A stretch of DNA of 39,038 nucleotides from Microbacterium marinilacus (GTDB lineage Bacteria; Actinomycetota; Actinomycetes; Actinomycetales; Microbacteriaceae): positions 1-39,038 of the forward strand of contig NZ_JAIJZW010000018.1 in NCBI RefSeq assembly GCF_019753765.1. The letters run 5' to 3'. The notes below the pieces were generated by a model, which made no database searches, was not told the DNA's origin, and saw only the letters and a program-made list of their open reading frames with translations. Shown here in pieces: positions 6,995 through 14,743 of this stretch (its first letter is position 1; each line of letters starts with the position of its first letter). The position numbers and the translations under genes are program-made.

Positions 6995-8506
6995 TCAGGA
7001 GGAGGAGGCGACGGGGCGCAGCCGCACGTGGTTCCAGGAGAGCGCGGGCAACGTGATCGACGAGGCGCCCTCGACGATCGCGAGTGCTCGGGGCTGCACG
7101 GGCTGCGACGCCTCGGTGTTCGTCGTCAGCCGGTCGCCGCCGTCGGGCACGCCGACCGTGGTGGCCGCGAAAGCGACGTATCCGTCAACGTCGAGCGTCA
7201 CGTCGACGTCATGCTCGGCCTGGAGGTTGGCGAGGAAGAGCTCGACGCCGTCGTCGGTGCGCGTGGCCGCCGCGTCGAGCGAGGGCACCTCGCCGTGGCT
7301 GCGCGTGGCGAGCACCGGCGCGTCGACGTCGAGCGCGATCACGTCGCCGTGCGCGTGCGCGGCGGCGATCGCGAACGGGTGGAAGATGCTCTGCTTCCAC
7401 GCAGGCCCTCCCTCCTCGCTGCGGATCGGGGCGATGACGTTGACGAGCTGCGCCTGGTTGGCGATCTTCACGCGGTCGGCGTGACGAAGCAGCGCGTTGA
7501 CCAGGCTGCCGACGACCACGGCGTCGGTCGCCGTGTACTCGTCCTCGATGATGCGCGGGTGAAACCGCCACGGGCCGGTGAGCAGGGGCTCCTTGTCGAC
7601 CTGGTTGAACTGCGTGGTGCGCCACACGTTCCACTCGTCGACGCTGATGCCGATGTGCTTCGTCAGCCCCTGCTCCCGCTCGACCTCGGCGACGATCGTC
7701 GCGACGTCGCCGATGAAGCGGTCGAGACGCGCGCTGGACGCGAGGAAGTCGCTGACGTCGTCGACCTCCTCGTAGTAGGCGTGCAGCGAGATGTGATCGG
7801 CGAGGTCCCCTACGTGGCGCAGCACGGTGCGCTCCCACTCGCCGAACGTCGGCATCTCGGCGGACGAGCTGCCCGCCAGGACGAGCTCGACCGACGGGTC
7901 GACGAAGCGCATCAGCCGGGCCGTCTCGGCCGCCAGGCGTCCGTACTCGTCGGCCGTCTTGTGGCCGATCTGCCAGTCGCCGTCCATCTCGTTGCCGAGG
8001 CACCACGTGGTGATCCCGAAGGGCTCGTCGGCGCCGTTGTCGCGGCGCTGCTGCGCCCGCGCGGTCGGCGCGTCGACGTTGGCGTACTCCAGCAGCTCGG
8101 CCGCCTCCGCCGCCCCGCGCGTGCCGAGGTTGACGGCCATCATCAGCTCGAGGCCGACCTCGGACGCCCAGGCGGCGAACTCGTGCAGGCCCACCGCGTT
8201 GGTCTCCAGGCTGCGCCAGGCGGCGTCCAGTCGCACGGGCCGCTCGTCCCGCGGGCCGACGCCGTCCTCCCAGCGGTATCCGGAGACGAAGTTGCCGCCG
8301 GGGTAGCGCACGCACGTCGCCCCCAGCTCGCGGACCAGCTCGGCGACGTCCTGCCGGAACCCCGCCGCGTCCGCGGTCGGATGGCCCGGCTCGTGGATCC
8401 CCGTGTAGACCGAGCGGCCCATGTGCTCCACGAACGTGCCGAACACGCGGCGGGAGACGGGAGCGGTCACGCGATCGGGACGGATGCGGACGACGGCGGT
8501 GTGCAT
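6995..8506 (-). CDS. Alpha-L-arabinofuranosidase, GH51 family
   Basis: The 503-residue enzyme removes terminal alpha-L-arabinofuranosyl groups from arabino-oligosaccharides. The family signatures are clear: FGTFVEHMGRSVYTGI near the N-terminus, VRYPGGNFVSGY, acid/base Glu173 in WCLGNEMDG, and nucleophile Glu291 in SVDEWNVW. A beta-sandwich domain forms the C-terminus. There is no signal peptide, so it should act in the cytosol on imported oligosaccharides. It lies between the binding protein and the permeases. The start ATG at 8506 has only a weak, distant ribosome-binding site (GAAAGG), so it may be translated less efficiently than its neighbours. Length is usual for the family. Confidence 0.93.
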   Translation of the reverse strand: MHTAVVRIRPDRVTAPVSRRVFGTFVEHMGRSVYTGIHEPGHPTADAAGFRQDVAELVRELGATCVRYPGGNFVSGYRWEDGVGPRDERPVRLDAAWRSLETNAVGLHEFAAWASEVGLELMMAVNLGTRGAAEAAELLEYANVDAPTARAQQRRDNGADEPFGITTWCLGNEMDGDWQIGHKTADEYGRLAAETARLMRFVDPSVELVLAGSSSAEMPTFGEWERTVLRHVGDLADHISLHAYYEEVDDVSDFLASSARLDRFIGDVATIVAEVEREQGLTKHIGISVDEWNVWRTTQFNQVDKEPLLTGPWRFHPRIIEDEYTATDAVVVGSLVNALLRHADRVKIANQAQLVNVIAPIRSEEGGPAWKQSIFHPFAIAAAHAHGDVIALDVDAPVLATRSHGEVPSLDAAATRTDDGVELFLANLQAEHDVDVTLDVDGYVAFAATTVGVPDGGDRLTTNTEASQPVQPRALAIVEGASSITLPALSWNHVRLRPVASSS

Positions 8507-8569
8507 GGAGCGAGAGCCTTTCGGAGAGGGAGGGCGGGGGCCGCGAGGGGCGGCCCCCGGGGTGGGAGG

Positions 8570-9922
8570 TCAGCCGCCGTTGACGGTGTATCCCTGTTCG
8601 TTGCCGTACTTGACGTTCGCGTCCTGCCAGGCGACGAGGCCCGCGTCCAGGTCGGATCGCTGGACGTACGAGACGCCGACGGTGTCGGAGAAGATGCTGC
8701 TGGCGTACGACTGCCACGGCAGGAACTGCCAGTCGGTGGGCACCGCCTCGGACGAGGCCAGGAACACCTCGTTGATCGCCTGTCCGCCGAAGTACTCCGA
8801 CTCGGCGTTCAGGAACTCCTCCGACTCGAGGTTCGCGACGGTGCTGGGGAAGCCGCCGGACGACATGAAGATGTCGACGCTCTCCGGGTCGTTGCTCAGC
8901 CAGCGCACGAACGCGGCGACCAGGGCCGGGTTGTCGCTGTCCTTCATCACGACGTGCGAGCTGCCGCCCATCTCGGACGTGGCGTCGTCGCCGTCATAGG
9001 TCGGCATCGGGGCGACGCGCCACGACCCGGCGCCGTCGGGGACGCTGCTCTCGAGCACGCCGGCCATCCACGCGCCGGAGATCACGCTGGCGATCGAGCC
9101 GTCGCCGAGCGCCGTGAACCACTCGTCGCTCCACGTCGCCGTGGTGGTGTCGAGCAGGTCGTCCTCGATGAGCGGGTTCCAGACCTCGGTCCACCGGGTG
9201 GTGCCCTCGTCCTGCAGGTCGATCGTCACCTCGGTGCCCTCGACCGAGAACGGCTTCCCGCCGGCCTGGCGGATCATCGACGTGGTGAACGACGGCTCGC
9301 CGAAGTCGCCGGCGATCGCGGCGTCGGGGTCGGCGGCGCGGAGCGCCGCGGCCTGCTCGGCGAACTCGTCCCACGTGGTGGGCACGGTCAGGCCGTGCTC
9401 CTCGTAGACGTCGGCGTTGTAGAACAGCGCCATCGGGCCCGCGTCCTGCGGAAGCCCCCACACGCCGTCGTACTGCGAGACGTAGCCCCACGTCGAGTCG
9501 GTGTAGTCGCCGGCCAGCTCGTCGAAGCCTGCGGCGGAGAGGTCGAGGAGCGACTCGCCGAGGATGAACTGCGGCAGGATGTGGTACTCGAGCTGCGACA
9601 CGTCCGGACCGCCCGAGCCCGCCGTCACGGCGTTCTGGAGCTTGAGGTTGTGAGACCCGCCGCCGCCGGTGTTGGTGTACTTGACGGTCACGTTCGGGTA
9701 GGCGTCCTCGAACGCGGCGACCTGGTCCTCGGCGGACGAGTTCCATCCCCAGTAGGTGATCTCGCCGCCTTCCTCGAGCGCGGCGTCGAGGTCGGCGTCG
9801 CTGAGCTCGACGGAGGACCCGCCGCCCTGGCTCGAGCAGCCCGCCAATGCCGCGCCGGCGACGATCAGCGACGCGAGGCCGGCGGCGACGCGGGTCCGCG
9901 CGCCATACGTTGTGTGCGTCAT
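8570..9922 (-). CDS. Sugar ABC transporter solute-binding lipoprotein
   Basis: First gene of the operon, encoding a 450-residue extracytoplasmic binding protein of the SBP_bac_1 type. The N-terminus is a lipoprotein signal peptide with lipobox LAGC (SLIVAGAALAGCSS), so the mature protein would be tethered to the membrane. Binding-protein features include ITYWGWNSS, AAFEDAYPNVTVKY and the late TVANLESEEF. The ATG at 9922 is chosen because GGGAG sits 4 nt upstream; an in-frame ATG at 9934 has its GGAG directly against it. The gene is divergent from lacI with a palindromic operator between them. It supplies ligand to the two permeases downstream. Confidence 0.9.
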   Translation of the reverse strand: MTHTTYGARTRVAAGLASLIVAGAALAGCSSQGGGSSVELSDADLDAALEEGGEITYWGWNSSAEDQVAAFEDAYPNVTVKYTNTGGGGSHNLKLQNAVTAGSGGPDVSQLEYHILPQFILGESLLDLSAAGFDELAGDYTDSTWGYVSQYDGVWGLPQDAGPMALFYNADVYEEHGLTVPTTWDEFAEQAAALRAADPDAAIAGDFGEPSFTTSMIRQAGGKPFSVEGTEVTIDLQDEGTTRWTEVWNPLIEDDLLDTTTATWSDEWFTALGDGSIASVISGAWMAGVLESSVPDGAGSWRVAPMPTYDGDDATSEMGGSSHVVMKDSDNPALVAAFVRWLSNDPESVDIFMSSGGFPSTVANLESEEFLNAESEYFGGQAINEVFLASSEAVPTDWQFLPWQSYASSIFSDTVGVSYVQRSDLDAGLVAWQDANVKYGNEQGYTVNGG

Positions 9923-9959
9923 CGCACTCCCCATCTCCAGTGTTGTCCTGCGGTCAATT

Positions 9960-10000
9960 GGTACATCGTTGAACTCGACCTGTCAGTTCAACGTTGAACT
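9960..10000. promoter_or_regulatory. LacI-family operator region between lacI and the sugar operon
   Basis: 9985-10000 is a perfect 16-bp palindrome, AGTTCAACGTTGAACT, with the central CG typical of LacI-family operators. A second right half-site, CGTTGAACT, is at 9967-9975, with its centre 25 bp away. The site lies about 63-78 nt upstream of the binding-protein start and 76 nt upstream of lacI, so both genes could be controlled. A TANNNT box (TAGCGT, 10029-10034) may serve lacI. Confidence 0.75.
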
Positions 10001-10075
10001 AGTCACGAGTCGAGAGAGTAGCACGAGGTAGCGTGTCCCACGGAGACTTGTTTTTCGCGAACCGGGGAGGCTGCC

Positions 10076-11092
10076 GTGAACAGGCGCGTTCGCCTCGCCG
10101 ACGTGGCGGAGCTCGTCGGGGTCAGCCCCAAGACGGTGTCGAACGTCGTCAACGACACGGGCGCGGTGAGCGACGCGATGAAGGCGCGGGTCCGCGACGC
10201 GATCGACCAGCTGGGCTACCGCCCGAACCTCGCCGCGCGGGAGCTGCGCAGCGGCAGCACGAGGCTCATCGCCCTCGCCGTGCCGGGCCTGGCGGAGCCC
10301 TACTTCGCCGAGTTCGCCGCCAGCGTCGTCGAGGCCGCGCGCCGCCGCGACGCCACCGTGCTCGTGACGCAGAGCCGCGGCAACCGCGCCCACGAGCTCT
10401 CCATCATCGAGGGCGAGGGCTTCCCCGCCCTCGGCGGCATCGTCCTCAGCCCCCTCGCGCTGACGGCCGACGACATCGCCTCCCGCCGCAGCCGCGTGCC
10501 GCTCGTCCTCATCGGCGAGCACGGCGAATCGCTCGCCACCGACGACGTCACGCACGTCGGCCCCGACAACGAGGCCGCGGCCCGGACGGCCACGGAGTTC
10601 CTGCTCGCCCAGGGGCGGCGCGACATCGCGGTCATCGGCCTGCAGGACCGCCTCGCCGACACCGCCCGCGTGCGCTTCGACGGATACCGCAGCGCGCTCG
10701 TCGCCGCCGGCCTCGCGCCCGACGAGCGCCTGCAGGTCGAGGTGTCGGGATACAACAGGGCGGAGGGGTCGCGCGCCATCGAGCGCCTGCTCGCACGTGA
10801 CACCCCCTTCGACGGCGTGTTCTGCTTCAACGACTCCCTCGCCTTCGGCGCGATGCACACGCTCGCACGGCACGGCATCGCGGTGCCGGACGACGTGAGC
10901 GTCGTCGGCTTCGACAACATCGAGGAGAGCCGGTACACGGTGCCGCCGCTGCCGACGATCGACACGGGTGTGGCGCGGTCCAGCGACCGCATCGTCGAGA
11001 TGCTCCTCGACCCCTCCGGGCCGCGCGGCGGGCACATCGAGGCGCCGTACTCGCTGCACGTCGGCGACGAGGTGCTTCCCACCCCCGCGTGA
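10076..11092 (+). CDS. LacI-family transcriptional regulator of the adjacent sugar operon
   Basis: A 338-residue repressor. The N-terminal helix-turn-helix is VRLADVAELVGVSPKTVSNVVND (residues 5-27), with the hinge LGYRPNLAARELRSG. The rest is a periplasmic-binding-protein-like sensor ending DVSVVGFDNIEESRYTVPPLPTID, the usual C-terminal core. The start is GTG at 10076, 5 nt after GGGGAGG. It is divergent from the GH51/GH2 operon and faces a perfect LacI-type palindrome, so it most likely represses that operon and itself until a sugar is bound. The inducer cannot be read from sequence; arabinose- or galactose-containing sugars are the likely candidates. Confidence 0.92.
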   Translation: MNRRVRLADVAELVGVSPKTVSNVVNDTGAVSDAMKARVRDAIDQLGYRPNLAARELRSGSTRLIALAVPGLAEPYFAEFAASVVEAARRRDATVLVTQSRGNRAHELSIIEGEGFPALGGIVLSPLALTADDIASRRSRVPLVLIGEHGESLATDDVTHVGPDNEAAARTATEFLLAQGRRDIAVIGLQDRLADTARVRFDGYRSALVAAGLAPDERLQVEVSGYNRAEGSRAIERLLARDTPFDGVFCFNDSLAFGAMHTLARHGIAVPDDVSVVGFDNIEESRYTVPPLPTIDTGVARSSDRIVEMLLDPSGPRGGHIEAPYSLHVGDEVLPTPA

Positions 11093-11098
11093 TCCGCA

Positions 11099-11142
11099 CG
11101 ACGAAGGGGGCGGGTACCCGCAGGTACCCGCCCCCTTCGTCG
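11099..11142. terminator. Bidirectional terminator between lacI and clpC
   Basis: 11099-11118 and 11123-11142 are a perfect 20-bp inverted repeat with a 4-nt CGCA loop, directly after the lacI stop and 12 nt beyond the clpC stop. The stem includes GGGGGCGGGTACC. Its position between convergent genes indicates a shared terminator. It lacks a long U-tract on either strand. Confidence 0.85.
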
Positions 11143-11154
11143 GTCAGCCGAGCG

Positions 11155-13680
11155 TCAGCTCGCGCTGGCGGTGATGTCCGGCGTCGCGGTGATCGCGCCG
11201 CCCGCATTCACGCCGACCGCGACCTGCTCGCCACGCGGCGCGTTCTCGAACACGAAGCTGCCGCCCTCCACGTCCACCTTGATGTGGTGGCCCGAGTCGA
11301 GCTGCCCCTGCAGGATGCGCTCCGACAGCTGGTCCTCGATCTCGTGCTGCATGGCGCGACGCAGCGGACGAGCGCCGAGCGCCGGGTCGAAGCCGATCTC
11401 GATGAGGCGCTCCTTGGCCGCCTGCGACAGCTCGATCGTCATGTCGCGGTCGAGCAGGCGGTCGTTCAGGCGCTTCGTGAAGAGGTCCACGATCTGCACG
11501 AGCTCGGTCTTCGACAGCTGCGGGAACACGATGATGTCGTCGACGCGGTTCAGGAACTCGGGCTTGAAGTGGCGCTTCAGCTCCTCGTCGACCTTGCCCT
11601 TCATCCGCTCGTACGTCGTCGTCGTGTCGCCCTCCACCTGGAAGCCGACCGGACCACCGGCGATCGCCGACGAGCCGAGGTTCGTCGTCATGATGATCAC
11701 GGTGTTCTTGAAGTCGACCACGCGGCCCTGACCGTCGGTCAGGCGCCCCTCCTCGAGGATCTGCAGCAGCGAGTTGAAGATGTCCGGGTGGGCCTTCTCG
11801 ATCTCATCGAAGAGGACGACGGAGAACGGCTTGCGACGCACCTTCTCGGTGAGCTGGCCGCCCTCCTCGAACCCGACGAACCCGGGAGGGGCACCGAACA
11901 AGCGGGAGACGGTGTGCTTCTCTCCGAACTCCGACATGTCGAGCGAGATCAGCGCACCCTCGTCGTCGAACAGGAACTCCGCGAGCGCCTTGGCGAGCTC
12001 GGTCTTTCCGACGCCCGTGGGGCCGGCGAAGATGAACGAGCCCGACGGACGCTTCGGGTCCTTGAGGCCGGCACGCTGGCGACGGATCGTCTTCGACAGG
12101 GCGGCGATCGCCTCCTCCTGGCCGATGACGCGCTCGTGCAGCGCCTTCTCCATGAAGACGAGACGACTGGTCTCCTCCTCGGTGAGCTTGAACACCGGGA
12201 TGCCCGTGGCCTGCGCCAGCACCTCGGCGATCAGGCCCTCGTCGACCGTCGCGGCGGTCTCGACGTCGCCCGAACGCCACTGCTTCTCGAGGCGCAGACG
12301 CTCGGCGAGCAGCGACTTCTCCTCGTCGCGCAGCGACGCCGCCTTCTCGAAGTCCTGCTCCTCCGACGCCTCTTCCTTGGCCTCGCGCACCTTCGCGATC
12401 TTCTCGTCGAACTCGCGCAGCTCGGGCGGCGACGACAGGATCGACAGGCGGAGGCGTGCCCCGGCCTCGTCGAGCAGATCGATGGCCTTGTCCGGCAGGA
12501 AGCGGTCGCTGACGTAGCGGTCGGAGAGGTTCGCGGCGGCGACGATGGCGCCGTCCGTGATCTGCACCTTGTGGTGCGCCTCGTACCGGTCGCGCAGGCC
12601 CTTGAGGATGTTGATGGCGTGCGGCAGCGACGGCTCCGCGACGTTCACCGACTGGAAGCGGCGCACGAGGGCCGCGTCCTTCTCGAAGTGCTTGCGGTAC
12701 TCGTCCAGCGTCGTCGCGCCGATCGTCTGCAGCTCGCCGCGGGCGAGCATCGGCTTCAGGATCGAGGCCGCGTCGATCGCGCCCTCGGCCGCGCCGGCGC
12801 CGACGAGCGTGTGGATCTCGTCGATGAAGATGATGATGTCGCCGCGGGTGCGGATCTCCTTCGTCACCTTCTTGAGGCGCTCCTCGAAGTCGCCGCGGTA
12901 GCGCGAGCCGGCGATCAGCGATCCGAGGTCGAGCGAGTAGAGCTGCTTGTCCTTCAGCGTCTCGGGCACGTCGCCCTTGACGATCGCCTGGGCGAGGCCC
13001 TCGATGACGGCGGTCTTGCCGACGCCGGGCTCGCCGATCAGCACGGGGTTGTTCTTGGTGCGACGCGAGAGGATCTGCATGACCCGCTCGATCTCCTTCT
13101 CGCGCCCGATCACCGGGTCGAGCTTGTTGTCGCGCGCGGCCTGCGTGAGGTTGCGGCCGAACTGGTCGAGCACCTGAGAGCCGCCCTTGGCGCCCTCGGT
13201 CTCCTGCGGGCCGCCGGCGTTGACGCCCACGGGCTCCTTGCCCTGGTAGCCCGACAGAAGCTGGATGACCTGCTGGCGCACCTTGTTGAGGTCGGCGCCG
13301 AGCTTGACCAGCACCTGGGCGGCGACGCCCTCGCCCTCGCGGATGAGGCCGAGCAGGATGTGCTCGGTGCCGATGTAGTTGTGGCCGAGCTGCAGCGCCT
13401 CGCGCAGCGACAGCTCGAGCACCTTCTTGGCGCGCGGGGTGAAGGGGATGTGGCCGGTCGGCTGCTGCTGCCCCTGGCCGATGATGTCCTGCACCTGCTC
13501 GCGCACGGCGTCGAGCGAGATGCCGAGCGACTCGAGCGCCTTCGCGGCGACGCCCTCGCCCTCGTGGATCAGCCCGAGCAGGATGTGCTCGGTGCCGATG
13601 TAGTTGTGGTTGAGCATCTTCGCCTCTTCCTGGGCGAGGACGACCACACGACGGGCACGGTCGGTGAATCTCTCGAACAT
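11155..13680 (-). CDS. clpC: ATP-dependent Clp protease ATP-binding subunit ClpC
   Basis: An 841-residue AAA+ unfoldase that feeds substrates to ClpP in the cytosol. It opens MFERFTDRARRVVVLAQEEA with two N-terminal Clp repeats (each containing HNYIGTEHILLGLI). The first ATPase domain has GEPGVGKT at 216-223 and FIDEIHT. A UVR-like coiled middle (FEKAASLRDEEKSLLAERLRLEK) distinguishes ClpC from ClpB. The second ATPase domain has GPTGVGKT and LFDEIEKAHPD. The ATG at 13680 follows GGAGG by a few bases. A TAGCGT box at 13753-13748 may be the -10. This is a housekeeping gene with no operon partners here. Confidence 0.97.
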   Translation of the reverse strand: MFERFTDRARRVVVLAQEEAKMLNHNYIGTEHILLGLIHEGEGVAAKALESLGISLDAVREQVQDIIGQGQQQPTGHIPFTPRAKKVLELSLREALQLGHNYIGTEHILLGLIREGEGVAAQVLVKLGADLNKVRQQVIQLLSGYQGKEPVGVNAGGPQETEGAKGGSQVLDQFGRNLTQAARDNKLDPVIGREKEIERVMQILSRRTKNNPVLIGEPGVGKTAVIEGLAQAIVKGDVPETLKDKQLYSLDLGSLIAGSRYRGDFEERLKKVTKEIRTRGDIIIFIDEIHTLVGAGAAEGAIDAASILKPMLARGELQTIGATTLDEYRKHFEKDAALVRRFQSVNVAEPSLPHAINILKGLRDRYEAHHKVQITDGAIVAAANLSDRYVSDRFLPDKAIDLLDEAGARLRLSILSSPPELREFDEKIAKVREAKEEASEEQDFEKAASLRDEEKSLLAERLRLEKQWRSGDVETAATVDEGLIAEVLAQATGIPVFKLTEEETSRLVFMEKALHERVIGQEEAIAALSKTIRRQRAGLKDPKRPSGSFIFAGPTGVGKTELAKALAEFLFDDEGALISLDMSEFGEKHTVSRLFGAPPGFVGFEEGGQLTEKVRRKPFSVVLFDEIEKAHPDIFNSLLQILEEGRLTDGQGRVVDFKNTVIIMTTNLGSSAIAGGPVGFQVEGDTTTTYERMKGKVDEELKRHFKPEFLNRVDDIIVFPQLSKTELVQIVDLFTKRLNDRLLDRDMTIELSQAAKERLIEIGFDPALGARPLRRAMQHEIEDQLSERILQGQLDSGHHIKVDVEGGSFVFENAPRGEQVAVGVNAGGAITATPDITASAS

Positions 13681-13747
13681 GTCACTCCTCCGGGCGCGAT
13701 GGCCAGTGACGGCGCACCGCCCGAACGTCAGGCGGGGCCGTGATCCC

Positions 13748-13753
13748 ACGCTA
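13748..13753 (-). promoter_or_regulatory. Possible clpC -10 box
   Basis: TAGCGT on the minus strand matches TANNNT, which would give a 5' UTR of about 60 nt before the clpC ATG. The -35 region is not clear, and no convincing heat-shock operator (CIRCE or HAIR) was seen in 13681-13820. Confidence 0.3.
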
Positions 13754-13822
13754 GCCATTGCCGGCGCGGCGGGAACCCGTGTTCGCCGTGGGCATAGTGC
13801 CAGGCCTGCCGGAACGGCCCAC

Positions 13823-13876
13823 TTGACAGGAGGGACCACCTCCATAACGATCTTCGATAACAACGAATGTCGATAA
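13823..13876 (+). promoter_or_regulatory. Promoter and repeated TCGATAA boxes upstream of the DUF2975/XRE pair
   Basis: TTGACA at 13823-13828 is a consensus -35, with a plausible AT-rich -10 around 13845-13851 (TAACGAT). Two direct repeats TCGATAA lie at 13854-13860 and 13870-13876, 16 bp apart and between the -10 and the AAGGAGG ribosome-binding site. A third related string is part of TAACGATC. They may be binding sites for the small XRE regulator of the pair. That role is inferred. Confidence 0.45.
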
Positions 13877-13890
13877 GGAGGACCGCCCGG

Positions 13891-14514
13891 ATGTCCGACA
13901 CGCGGAGAACCAGCCCGGAGCTGTTCCCCCAGGGCGACCGGTGGACGTTCCTGGGGATGATCCCGCTGGCGGCGGTCGCCGCCGCGTGGATCGTGACGGA
14001 GGCGGTGACCGCGCTCGTGCGCATCCTGCCCAACCGGGACGCCCCCGTGCCCTTCCGCCTGGAGGACGCGGCGACGGGAATCCCGCTCGGCGGGGACGGA
14101 GAGGTCGTCACGGCCGTCGTCGAGCGCGTCGTCGTTCAGATGAACGATCTTCCGCCGGCCGCCCTGCTGCCGCTCGCCGGCAGCGTCGTCCTCCATGCCG
14201 TGTGCATGCTCGCCGTGCTGACGTGCTCGGCGTGGTTCGTGCTGAACCTCGCACGGGGCATCGCCTTCCACCGGACGAACACCCGTCTGCTCGCGGGCGT
14301 CGGCGTGCTGGTCGGCGTGGACCTCGCCCTCACGACGCTGCTCGATCGGATCGCCACGACGCAGGCCGCCGCCGTGCTCGGCGGCGGGGCGTTCGAGCCG
14401 GCCGCCGAGGACCTCGACTTCCTGCGGCTCTTCCTGGTCTTCGGCATCGGCGCGGTCGCGACGGCGTTCGGCGTCGGCGAGCGCCTGCAGCGCGACACGG
14501 AGGGGCTGGTGTGA
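13891..14514 (+). CDS. DUF2975-like integral membrane protein
   Basis: A 207-residue membrane protein of unknown function. Hydrophobic segments are near residues 20-45 (FLGMIPLAAVAAAWIVTEAV), 90-115 (LPLAGSVVLHAVCMLAVLTCSAWFVL), 130-150 and 175-200 (FLRLFLVFGIGAVATAFGVG). The layout, with a long loop after the first helix and the NTRLLAGVGVLV region, resembles DUF2975 proteins, which are usually paired with a small Cro/C1-type regulator as here. The start is ATG at 13891, 9 nt after AAGGAGG. The stop overlaps the regulator start by 4 nt. The pair may form a membrane sensor with its regulator, but no function is established. Confidence 0.65.
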   Translation: MSDTRRTSPELFPQGDRWTFLGMIPLAAVAAAWIVTEAVTALVRILPNRDAPVPFRLEDAATGIPLGGDGEVVTAVVERVVVQMNDLPPAALLPLAGSVVLHAVCMLAVLTCSAWFVLNLARGIAFHRTNTRLLAGVGVLVGVDLALTTLLDRIATTQAAAVLGGGAFEPAAEDLDFLRLFLVFGIGAVATAFGVGERLQRDTEGLV

Positions 14515-14741
14515 GCCCGGCGGACGACGAGGGGCCCACCGGGGTGCACTGCCGCCTGGACGAGCTGCTGGCTGACCGCGGGATGACCCTGACGCGGCTC
14601 AGCGAGCTGGTCGGCGTCAGCATCGTGAACCTGTCGATCCTGAAGAACGACAGGGCGCGCGCCATCCGGTTCTCGACGCTGACGGCGATCTGCGCGGCGC
14701 TCGACTGCGAGATCGGCGACCTGCTGGTGCGGGCGGACTGA
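14511..14741 (+). CDS. Small XRE-family (HTH_26/YozG-like) transcriptional regulator
   Basis: A 76-residue DNA-binding protein consisting almost entirely of a Cro/C1 helix-turn-helix: CRLDELLADRGMTLTRLSELVGVSIVNLSILKNDRARAIRFSTLTAICAALDCEIGDLLV. The recognition helix follows VGVSIVNLSILKN. The GTG start at 14511 overlaps the membrane protein stop (GTGA), so translation is coupled. Small regulators of this kind often accompany DUF2975 proteins and probably control their own operon; TCGATAA repeats upstream are candidate targets. Its stop is only 2 nt from the stop of the convergent gene, with no terminator in between. Confidence 0.85.
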   Translation: MSPADDEGPTGVHCRLDELLADRGMTLTRLSELVGVSIVNLSILKNDRARAIRFSTLTAICAALDCEIGDLLVRAD

Positions 14742-14743
14742 GG

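Noticed and set aside
7028..9997. Long open frame on the plus strand opposite the GH51 and binding-protein genes
   Set aside because: Low-complexity R/A/D/V-rich translation with no motif, typical of antisense frames in GC-rich DNA.
13755..13800. ClgR-type operator upstream of clpC
   Set aside because: GTTCGCCGTGGGC is only a partial match with no proper inverted half, so it is not reported.
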